NCBI GenBank assembly: GCA_002839125.1
Contig: PGXI01000051.1
Coordinates: forward strand, 1 to 10,143
Reading direction: 5' to 3'
DNA length: 10,143 bases
From: Tenericutes bacterium HGW-Tenericutes-5
Lineage (GTDB): Bacteria > Bacillota_I > Bacilli_A > Izemoplasmatales > Hujiaoplasmataceae
Part shown: positions 1 to 5,762 of the stretch, piece after piece
How positions within the stretch are numbered: the stretch's first letter is position 1
Layout: the number at the start of each line of letters is the position of its first letter
The notes under the pieces: generated by a model
Told to the model about the DNA's origin: nothing
The model's input: only the letters and a program-made list of their open reading frames with translations
Database searches by the model: none
Translations under genes and position numbers: made by a program

Positions 1-289
1 AATGACAGACTTCTTCAAATACAATCAGTTGATCTTTAATATAGGCCAAGGCATTAAACTTACAAAAATCAACGCACTTGCGACACCCATTACATAAATT
101 ATGATCGACCTCCGGCATTTTAATGGTTATTTTTTCTTCCACGACCTCGACCGGTTTTAAAAATAGATGGCCATTGGGTTCTTCAACATCACAATCTATA
201 TATACCGATTGTTTGGCTACGGCAGCCAGATTGACAGATACCAATGTCTTGCCTGTACCGCCTTTGCCACTTAGTACGGCAATCTTCAT
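1..289 (-). CDS. MinD-superfamily P-loop ATPase with inserted ferredoxin domain (partial, 3' end outside window)
   Basis: The first 96 residues are visible; the gene runs off the left edge. Translation starts MKIAVLSGKGGTGKT, a deviant Walker A motif (KGGTGKT, residues 9-15) of the MinD/Mrp/ParA type. It is followed by YIDCDVEEPN at about residues 30-39, typical of this subfamily. Near residues 66-76 is a 4Fe-4S ligand set, CNGCRKCVDFC (C-x2-C-x2-C-x3-C); a second set would lie beyond the edge. Members are normally about 280-290 residues, cytoplasmic, and thought to handle or insert Fe-S or metal cofactors. They are commonly encoded next to NifX/NifB-like small proteins, as here. The ATG lies 1 bp after the TAG of the upstream gene, with GGAG 9 nt upstream inside that gene, so the two are probably co-transcribed and translationally coupled. 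GC is about 40%, higher than the rest of the window. Confidence 0.88.
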   Translation of the reverse strand, partial: MKIAVLSGKGGTGKTLVSVNLAAVAKQSVYIDCDVEEPNGHLFLKPVEVVEEKITIKMPEVDHNLCNGCRKCVDFCKFNALAYIKDQLIVFEEVCH

Positions 290-290
290 A

Positions 291-1037
291 CTAGTTTTCT
301 CCATGTCCATGAAACCCTGCATGAATCTCATGAAGTTCTGACAGTTTTCCGGACAAATAAGCGTTTATATTTTCTAGGGCTGTACCACCTATTGTTTTGT
401 AGATTTTTGTATCTCCGGCTTTTAGAACCTCTGCAGCATTTTCACCGCATCTCGGAGTCAACAATACATCAACCTTATGGTCTACAATGGTTTGTGCTGC
501 TTTTATACCTGCACCACCTCTGCTTTCAGCTGCCGCATTTGTAAGAAATATATCTTCTTTTGTTTCCATACTAGAAGCATCAATTACAACTTCAATAGCA
601 TTATTATTAGTTAAATCAAAATCTATTTTCAACTTACCCTTCTTAAGTCTTACTAAAATAGTGATTTCAATATACTCATCGGTTAAAACTCTAATGACAT
701 TTTTATTAAACTCAATAATTTTATTAATTTTAACTAATCTTTCATCTTCTATTAAAAGCTTTGAATCACATGAATCAATTTTTATATATGACTTCGGTAA
801 CAATAATTCTTTTTTTTCTTCCAAAGCTTCTTTTAAAAGATAAGTACTTACATCTAACTTAATCCCCTTGCATAATTTTGAGTTTCTATGGGCAAAGTGA
901 TGTTCATTTACCTCTCCACCGTTTCTAGCTATTAACTCCTCACCACATGACATACACCTGCACCCACACGATAGACCACTTTCAACATCATCAATATATT
1001 TAATCCCCTCCTCATGCAAACCATATTTTAAGATCAT
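291..1037 (-). CDS. chimeric protein: CoiA-like N-terminal part fused to the C-terminal part of a NifX/NifB-type cofactor-binding domain
   Basis: A 248-residue ORF with ATG preceded by GAGAGGAAG at good spacing. Residues 1-160 resemble competence protein CoiA-family proteins: a cysteine-rich head (C24, C26, C28, C31), then GEELIARNGGEVNEHHFAHR with the HFAH hallmark (47-50) and C56. A lysine/isoleucine-rich alpha/beta region follows, in which I cannot find a convincing PD-(D/E)xK catalytic set. From about residue 166 the protein becomes a NifX/NifB (dinitrogenase iron-molybdenum cofactor) domain: NAAAESRGGAGIKAAQ, then VDVLLTPRCGENAAEVLKAG, ending in a His/Gly tail (HAGFHGHGEN). A complete NifX-like domain has roughly 40-45 more residues at its N-terminus; these are missing and CoiA-like sequence stands in their place. 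GC changes at the same point. The natural partner of the NifX part is the MinD-type ATPase downstream. Whether the product is functional is unknown; an assembly join is possible. Confidence 0.75.
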   Translation of the reverse strand: MILKYGLHEEGIKYIDDVESGLSCGCRCMSCGEELIARNGGEVNEHHFAHRNSKLCKGIKLDVSTYLLKEALEEKKELLLPKSYIKIDSCDSKLLIEDERLVKINKIIEFNKNVIRVLTDEYIEITILVRLKKGKLKIDFDLTNNNAIEVVIDASSMETKEDIFLTNAAAESRGGAGIKAAQTIVDHKVDVLLTPRCGENAAEVLKAGDTKIYKTIGGTALENINAYLSGKLSELHEIHAGFHGHGEN

Positions 1038-1069
1038 GCTTTTTTCTTCCTCTCTTTCCCTGTAAATAA

Positions 1070-1082
1070 TAACTTTAAGTTA
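1070..1082. repeat. 13-bp inverted repeat upstream of the chimeric gene
   Basis: TAACTTTAAGTTA is a perfect 6+1+6 palindrome about 33 nt upstream of the ATG at 1037. It lies in the only stretch that can hold a promoter for that gene, because a terminator stands just upstream. No good -35/-10 pair is visible; the nearest is TTGCCT with a poor -10. It could be an operator, but AT-rich palindromes of this size also arise by chance. Confidence 0.3.
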
Positions 1083-1103
1083 ATATTACCTGAAAAAGGC
1101 AAG

Positions 1104-1137
1104 AAAAAAAGAACCTCAAGACCACTGTCAAGAGATT
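1104..1137 (-). terminator. factor-independent terminator of the XRE regulator gene
   Basis: On the minus strand, AATCTC-TT-GAC-AGTG-GTC-TT-GAGGTT folds into a stem of nine pairs interrupted by one symmetrical UU/UU mismatch, with a 4-nt loop, followed by C and seven T. It begins 15 nt beyond the stop codon at 1153. Its presence implies that the chimeric gene downstream needs its own promoter. Confidence 0.65.
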
Positions 1138-1152
1138 CCACGAACTGTCAAA

Positions 1153-2094
1153 TTATAAGATATTTATTTTAAAAGCAATCAATGAATCTAATTCTATAAT
1201 ATAAAGCAAATGACTAACAACAACCAATGCTGGAGGGAAGAAAAGGGCGGTCCATAGATTATTCATTTCAATGTTATTTCTTCCATAATATATCATCATA
1301 GTATACACTACTATAAAAACAAAATCATAAATAACTATTAATGTCTTTCTTAAAAACAATCTAAGTCTATAGTTAAATTCCATATATGCAACTTCTTCAC
1401 GTTTAAGGTGGTCCTTAAACTCATAGATGATTAAAGACACAAAATTACTAAAGATAGATAAAGTAATAATTACTGATATAATCGTTAATGCTACATCAGG
1501 ATTATTGTTTTGAATTAACAAAAAGATAATTGGTAAAGCAATAATACTTGCGATAAACAAAAAGAAAGTAAAAACCATCTTAAAACTCCAATCTTTTGAT
1601 GTTTCTTTCTTATCTAACCGATTTAAAAACTTAACTTCAAAATCTACATCAACATTATAAGTTTTTACATAACTCTTACTATAAAAACAGGAAAATATAT
1701 CAACAACAATTACACCTGCAAAAACAAGAAAAAATCCAACAGTAAAACTTTGACTTCCGTTAGGAAAAAATAATATTACACAGACAGATATTAAAACGAA
1801 TAAAGCTTTTATAATAAGATATTTAATCCTTAAATCTTTTTTAAAATCTTTAACTTGAACTACCTGTCTTGGTTTAGATATATCAGCTTTTATAGTATCA
1901 TCATTAAATAAAGCATCTGTAGTACAACCAAAATATTTCGCAAGAGCGATTAACTCTTGTGGCTTTGGTTCTCTATCACCTTTTTCCCAATGCGAAACTA
2001 AAGAATTAGACACATGAATCTTATCTGCTAATTGTTGTTGGGTAATACCAACTTCATTTCTTAATCTTCTAATATTTTTGGCAAAATTACTCAA
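1153..2094 (-). CDS. XRE-family helix-turn-helix regulator with six membrane segments
   Basis: A 313-residue protein. Residues 5-60 are a Cro/CI-type helix-turn-helix: KNIRRLRNEVGITQQQLADK, then VSNSLVSHWEKGDREPKP and a C-terminal LIALAKYFG helix. After a charged linker (65-90) come about six hydrophobic segments, at roughly 92-110, 116-137, 171-195, 201-225, 250-271 and 281-300. It should therefore be a membrane-tethered DNA-binding protein. Such XRE-plus-membrane proteins are common in low-GC Gram-positives, and most have no assigned signal. The start is TTG: AGGAGG lies 8 nt upstream and no in-frame ATG fits. It is divergent from dps across 157 bp with its own promoter. Control of dps or of itself is a guess from position. 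The gene is very AT-rich. Confidence 0.85.
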   Translation of the reverse strand: MSNFAKNIRRLRNEVGITQQQLADKIHVSNSLVSHWEKGDREPKPQELIALAKYFGCTTDALFNDDTIKADISKPRQVVQVKDFKKDLRIKYLIIKALFVLISVCVILFFPNGSQSFTVGFFLVFAGVIVVDIFSCFYSKSYVKTYNVDVDFEVKFLNRLDKKETSKDWSFKMVFTFFLFIASIIALPIIFLLIQNNNPDVALTIISVIITLSIFSNFVSLIIYEFKDHLKREEVAYMEFNYRLRLFLRKTLIVIYDFVFIVVYTMMIYYGRNNIEMNNLWTALFFPPALVVVSHLLYIIELDSLIAFKINIL

Positions 2095-2100
2095 AGTTTA

Positions 2101-2108
2101 GACCTCCT
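2101..2108 (-). promoter_or_regulatory. ribosome binding site that decides a TTG start
   Basis: AGGAGGTC on the minus strand is a near-perfect anti-16S match. The GGAGG core is 8 nt from TTG at 2094-2092. No ATG occurs at usable spacing in frame. Confidence 0.85.
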
Positions 2109-2130
2109 AAAAAGCGATAGAATATCTATT

Positions 2131-2159
2131 ATTATACACGTAAATAATAAGCAAAACAA
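2131..2159 (-). promoter_or_regulatory. sigma-A type promoter of the XRE regulator gene
   Basis: On the minus strand, TTGTTT (2159-2154) is followed after 17 bp by a perfect TATAAT (2136-2131). The -10 sits 36 bp upstream of the TTG start. The spacer and -10 contain an imperfect AT-rich inverted repeat (TTATTATTTA...TATAATAATA) that could be an operator. Confidence 0.65.
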
Positions 2160-2194
2160 CCTCGAAATAACATCTTTATTACTGAGCCGTTTAT

Positions 2195-2223
2195 TTGAAA
2201 AAAGCATCTAAATTTGGTATAAT
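2195..2223 (+). promoter_or_regulatory. strong sigma-A type promoter of dps
   Basis: TTGAAA (2195-2200), a 17-bp spacer and TATAAT (2218-2223) with an extended -10 (TGG directly before the hexamer). The predicted leader is only about 20 nt to the ATG. I see no PerR-type palindrome over it. Confidence 0.8.
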
Positions 2224-2251
2224 ATAGATGTATTAAAAAGGAGGACATTAT

Positions 2252-2689
2252 ATGAATAAAACAGTAGATTTGCTAAATCAATACCTATCTGATTTAGCGG
2301 TAATGAACACAAGATTACATAACTTACATTGGAATGTTACAGGCAAAGCTTTTAAACAAGTCCATGTTTACCTAGAAGAACTTTATGATGATGTATTTGA
2401 AAAATACGATGAGGTAGCTGAAAGAATCAAAATGCTTCAGGGCTATCCAAAAGCTTCTAATAAAGAATATCTTGAAACATCAAAAATCAAAGAACTTGCA
2501 AGTAAAGATATTTCTACAGAAGATGCATTCAAAAGTGTATTCAATGACTATGGGTACTTAAAAGAATTAGCTATGGAAGTAAGAATAATTGCTGATAGTG
2601 AAGATGATTTTGTTACTGTAGCAATCCTTGAAGCTCATGTAGCTTTTTATGACAAAGTGTTATACTTTGTTAGACAAACACTTAAATAA
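2252..2689 (+). CDS. dps: Dps-family ferritin-like DNA-binding/iron-storage protein
   Basis: A 145-residue protein of normal length for Firmicute Dps/MrgA proteins. These form a cytoplasmic 12-subunit shell that oxidises Fe(II) with hydrogen peroxide and stores the iron, protecting DNA. The intersubunit ferroxidase residues are all visible with family spacing: H26 (in LHNLHWNV), H38, E42 (Asp in E. coli Dps, a conservative change), D53 and E57 (in YDEVAERI). There is no long Lys/Arg-rich N-terminal tail, so DNA binding by the tail as in E. coli is unlikely. AAGGAGG lies 7 nt before the ATG. The gene is monocistronic: a strong promoter precedes it and a strong hairpin terminator follows 12 nt after the stop. 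It is divergent from the membrane XRE regulator. Confidence 0.95.
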   Translation: MNKTVDLLNQYLSDLAVMNTRLHNLHWNVTGKAFKQVHVYLEELYDDVFEKYDEVAERIKMLQGYPKASNKEYLETSKIKELASKDISTEDAFKSVFNDYGYLKELAMEVRIIADSEDDFVTVAILEAHVAFYDKVLYFVRQTLK

Positions 2690-2701
2690 TTAAAGACAAC
2701 A

Positions 2702-2744
2702 AAAAAGTTAGTAAGGCCATCACAACCTTACTAACTTTTTCTTT
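2702..2744. terminator. bidirectional terminator between dps and the CotH-like gene
   Basis: A perfect 15-bp stem (AAAAAGTTAGTAAGG with its complement at 2726-2740) around a 9-nt loop. T-rich tails occur on both strands. It serves dps (+) and the lipoprotein gene ending at 2754 (-). Confidence 0.92.
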
Positions 2745-2753
2745 TATAAATTA

Positions 2754-4610
2754 TTAAAAAGCATTAATCTCTTGATTTAACCAAGTCATTCTTGTGTCTA
2801 AAAAGTCATATAAGAAAAACAACTGTTCTTCATAAGTATCTAAAGCTAAGATTTCAGGTGAGATAAACCAATCTTCATACTTACCGATTATATCCCACAT
2901 ATCAAAATTCATTGATCTTGATCTAGCAATACTATCTGCGAATAAATATACATTCTCTAATGCTTGTAAAATAACTGTTTCATATACTTCATTCCATCTT
3001 TGTTTTAAAGCAGTTTTAAACCCTTCATATTCTAATAAGTACATAAAGAAAACATTCTTATCAGGTCTAGGTGTATACCAACCGATTGGACCTCTTAAGT
3101 CCTCTTGTAAGTGTCCATAATTTCCGCTTGATAAATCAAAATCCCAAACCGGACCCATTTTTAATAAACCGCCAGCATCTTTATGGAAATACACACTTGA
3201 ATAACCACTATCAACATTCTTCATCACTTCACTGACAATAAACCAATCAATGAATGATGCTTCATCGATATATAATGAATAATCTTCTTTGTCTCTTAAT
3301 GTGTCATATACAGTTCTCATGTAACTTTCAATGAAAAGATATTGGTCGTTATTATAATGATCGTCTTCAATATCCGGTGATTTAATCACAAAAGGAATAC
3401 CTTCAATTAAAAAGAAGTTTTCTTCAGTTACTTCAAGCCCTTCATCATAAAGACGTTTATCAAATTCGATTAAATAACCGGTATCCATATTAGGTGATTT
3501 TTCTTCGACATTAACTCTATTTGTAGAAACTTCAATTTGATCTGATAATAAATAATTTCCTTGATAAACATTATTTATATATAAATCCACAAATCTTACC
3601 ATCGGTGAAAATGCCATATCTAAATCATTAGCCATTTGGTAAGCAACTGCGTTTCTTACTAAAGTCTGATCGGCGAAATTAGCTAATAAAACCCATTCTT
3701 TTTCTTGGTACTCACTCAACATGTTTTGTTTTTCATCAAACTTAATCTTGTAAGGTTTTTTTGGCATGACAAGCGTTGAATTACCTCTTAGTTTAATTCT
3801 CATTCTTATGCCACCAAGTTCTAAGATAGAATTGTTATATTGGTCATAACTAAACATATCTAAATAGCCATATACATAATCTTCTTTAGTTTCTATAGGG
3901 GCTGATTCATCGGTTAAAATATAGATTTCTGGTATTTTAAGCAAATTACTGAAATTAGAGAAAATTACTGGCAATTGATAATTTCTTGTTTCACGATTAT
4001 ATTCTATTTGAATACTTAAGTTAACTTCCTCATCATAATCAGGGAAAGTGAAGATTAAACGGTTATTATAGATAGTTGCATCTGATGTTGAAATTAAAAT
4101 TTCGGCACCTGGTATATCAATTTCTGGAATAGTGAAATCAGAAACTAACACCTCTGGGATGAAGGTTCTTACTTCTTCGATTATTTCACTAAATCTTTGA
4201 TTAGTAAGTTCTTGATTATATAAATCTTCATCTCTTAACATTAAGATTTCAAATGTGTATTCTTTAGTGTAGGATTTATAAGTAATTCTTATTTCAACGT
4301 CAATTATTTCATCAAAACCTTGTGCTACATAATTAAGTGTATTATCAACTAATTTGTTATTATCGACAAAATATTCAACTAAAAAATCTTCATTTGGTAT
4401 ATCTGGTAAGATTATATCAAGTGAGAATTCTGTTGGTAAGTTTGTGATTAGATTTTCATAGGCCTCATCGATCAAAATCGGTCTTTCATCGGTTGTGGTA
4501 GTTGAAATCAGATTGGTGGATGTTATTGCGGTTGATGAAGACTCACCGCAAGCTATAACGCTTAGTGAGATACCCACAAATAAAATCAATAGTAATATTT
4601 TCTTCAACAT
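2754..4610 (-). CDS. lipoprotein with two Ig-like segments and a CotH-type kinase domain
   Basis: A 618-residue precursor. It has a lipoprotein signal peptide with lipobox VIAC (C21), then a Ser/Thr-rich linker (22-41). Two segments, about 50-125 and 140-215, resemble atrophied bacterial Ig-like domains (LPTEFSLDIILPDIP; FIPEVLVSDFTIPEIDIPGA). Residues about 225-610 match the CotH family: RIKLRGNST (271-279), KKPYKIKF (284-291), EWVLLANFADQTLVRNAVAY (305-324), LYINNVYQGNYLLSDQIEV (343-361), and GPVWDFDLSSGN (486-497), the conserved Asp-containing metal-binding loop. CotH of Bacillus spores is a secreted-protein kinase; non-spore homologues are widespread and mostly uncharacterised. This product should sit on the outer face of the membrane. 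AAGGAG lies 8 nt before the ATG. It is a single gene with its own promoter and shares a terminator with dps. Substrate unknown. Confidence 0.85.
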   Translation of the reverse strand: MLKKILLLILFVGISLSVIACGESSSTAITSTNLISTTTTDERPILIDEAYENLITNLPTEFSLDIILPDIPNEDFLVEYFVDNNKLVDNTLNYVAQGFDEIIDVEIRITYKSYTKEYTFEILMLRDEDLYNQELTNQRFSEIIEEVRTFIPEVLVSDFTIPEIDIPGAEILISTSDATIYNNRLIFTFPDYDEEVNLSIQIEYNRETRNYQLPVIFSNFSNLLKIPEIYILTDESAPIETKEDYVYGYLDMFSYDQYNNSILELGGIRMRIKLRGNSTLVMPKKPYKIKFDEKQNMLSEYQEKEWVLLANFADQTLVRNAVAYQMANDLDMAFSPMVRFVDLYINNVYQGNYLLSDQIEVSTNRVNVEEKSPNMDTGYLIEFDKRLYDEGLEVTEENFFLIEGIPFVIKSPDIEDDHYNNDQYLFIESYMRTVYDTLRDKEDYSLYIDEASFIDWFIVSEVMKNVDSGYSSVYFHKDAGGLLKMGPVWDFDLSSGNYGHLQEDLRGPIGWYTPRPDKNVFFMYLLEYEGFKTALKQRWNEVYETVILQALENVYLFADSIARSRSMNFDMWDIIGKYEDWFISPEILALDTYEEQLFFLYDFLDTRMTWLNQEINAF

Positions 4611-4638
4611 TTACATCACTCCTTATCTAGTCAATATT

Positions 4639-4647
4639 ATTATACCA
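4639..4647 (-). promoter_or_regulatory. extended -10 promoter of the CotH-like gene
   Basis: On the minus strand, TGG-TATAAT (4647-4639) is an extended -10 element about 29 bp upstream of the ATG. No good -35 hexamer stands at 16-18 bp, which fits an extended -10 promoter. Confidence 0.6.
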
Positions 4648-4718
4648 TTAAACCAATGATGCTTATGATTTAATAAGTTTTTTTCCTAATTTAATGTATA
4701 AAAATATTAACAAAGTTG

Positions 4719-4724
4719 TATAAT
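4719..4724 (+). promoter_or_regulatory. -10 box for the flavin reductase-like gene
   Basis: A perfect TATAAT 40 bp upstream of the ATG at 4765. The -35 region is poor (no TTGACA-like hexamer at 16-18 bp), so strength is uncertain. AAGGA lies 9 nt before the ATG. Confidence 0.5.
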
Positions 4725-4764
4725 CTTAATAGAGAATAAAATACTAAAAAAAGGATAAACTTAT

Positions 4765-5700
4765 ATGTCATCATTTAAAGATTTGCGAATCGTCGATAAT
4801 TTTTATCAAACTTCTGCTTTTTTCCCTATGCCAACAATTCTAATTTCTACCCTTGGTGAAGATGGAGAAACTTCATTAGGTGCTTACTCACTTTGTTTTC
4901 CGTATTACATTGCAGGAAAATCATATTACGCTATGTTACTTGAATGTCGTAATAGTTCTAATACTGCCCAAAATATACTAAAAACCGGTAAATGTGCTTT
5001 AAACTTCTTAGCTGATGACAAGTCACTTTTTGTTGAGACAGTAAGACTAGGTTTCCCAGGTGAAACCTCGAAAGAGAAAATGGCAAATACGTTTTTAGAA
5101 TTTGAAGACGGTTTAGCCGAAGGAAAGTGACCGAAAATATTATCTGAAGCTTTTCAAGTCTTTGAATGTACCTGGGACAGTGAATTAGAGAATGCTTTTG
5201 AGGATCAAAAAAGAGTCAATATACTAGAAGGAATCGATCCGCCATACCGCAGTTTTAATGGTATTACAAGCAAATATGGAGCTCATTTCATTCTCAAGAT
5301 TGATAAGATACTTTTGAAAGAGAAATATCATAATGCCATTGTTTATGGTGTTAATAAAAATAATTTCCCAAAAGTTCCAGTTGACTATGGTTACCGTGAT
5401 TCTACTCATTTTTGGTATTCTAAGTTCAAAAAGCCAATCGGAGTTAAAATACCAGAGAAACCATTATTAGATTTAAACTCCGTTAAGTACGCAGCTTCAA
5501 GAATTGACCCTGAGTATGAGTTTACTGATAAAGCTTGTGAAAAGCTTGTGAAGATACCGAGAATCTTTTTAAAGGTCGCTCTATCGGGTATTATTAATGA
5601 AGCGAGAATGATGGAAATTAATAAAACTGATGGAAAGTATCTCATTGATGAAATGATACTTGATGCTATAAACGATAAGCGAAAACAAGAGAAAAAATAA
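4765..5700 (+). pseudogene. flavin reductase-like (split-barrel FMN-binding) protein interrupted by an in-frame TGA
   Basis: One frame runs from ATG 4765 to TAA 5700, 311 codons, broken only by TGA at codon 122. Residues 1-121 are the FMN-binding split-barrel part (FPMPTILISTLGEDGETSLG, then LECRNSSNTAQNILKTGKCALNFL). The sequence past the TGA is plainly the same protein: PKILSEAFQVFECTWDSELE, ITSKYGAHFILKIDKILLKE, VPVDYGYRDSTHFWYSKFKK, ending in a charged helix. I infer the family members to be about 310 residues, so nothing else appears missing. The proteins bind FMN and many reduce flavin with NAD(P)H. No in-frame start with a ribosome site follows the TGA until ATG 5314 (residue 184), so the second half is probably made only by readthrough. 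A recent nonsense mutation, a sequencing error, or UGA readthrough (next base C, a leaky context) would all fit. Reading frame and codon use past the TGA look undecayed. Confidence 0.8.
5128..5130 (+). other. in-frame UGA codon inside the flavin reductase frame
   Basis: The TGA lies between GAA GGA AAA-GTGA-type sequence (residues AEGK) and CCG AAA (PK). It is the only TGA stop in a gene frame in the window. No convincing selenocysteine insertion hairpin follows: there is only a 4-bp TGAA/TTCA stem around GCTT. One-step ancestors include CGA, AGA, GGA and TGG. Confidence 0.85.
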
Positions 5701-5708
5701 TCATGAAA

Positions 5709-5735
5709 AAAAGACTTACGTGTTGTAAGTCTTTT
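5709..5735. terminator. bidirectional terminator between the flavin reductase frame and the BspA-like gene
   Basis: A perfect 11-bp stem, AAAAGACTTAC / GTAAGTCTTTT, around a 5-nt loop. The minus-strand tail is a run of seven T; the plus-strand tail is TTTT. It begins 8 nt after the TAA at 5700. Confidence 0.88.
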
Positions 5736-5762
5736 ATCTTAACATAATCAGTTTCTTAAAGC

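Noticed and set aside
123..341. Plus-strand ORF of 72 codons
   Set aside because: It lies opposite the MinD-type ATPase, whose Walker A and Fe-S motifs are clear; no ribosome site, composition explained by the opposite gene.
487..843. Plus-strand ORF of 118 codons, hydrophobic
   Set aside because: Shadow of the chimeric gene on the minus strand; no ribosome site and low-complexity Leu/Ser/Ile content.
1124..1151. Two ACTGTCAA direct repeats 20 bp apart (TTGACAGT on the minus strand), possible tandem -35 boxes or regulator sites
   Set aside because: One copy lies inside the terminator stem and neither has a -10 at suitable distance on the minus strand.
5128..5175. Selenocysteine insertion at the TGA
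   Set aside because: No bacterial SECIS-like hairpin at the right distance and the family is not known to use selenocysteine.
5224..5645. Two minus-strand ORFs opposite the second half of the flavin reductase frame
   Set aside because: No ribosome sites or recognisable sequence; the plus-strand frame is clearly the coding one.
5314..5700. Independent small gene starting at ATG 5314
   Set aside because: It is in the same frame as the flavin reductase and continues its sequence; no ribosome site precedes this ATG. It is better read as the second half of the interrupted gene.
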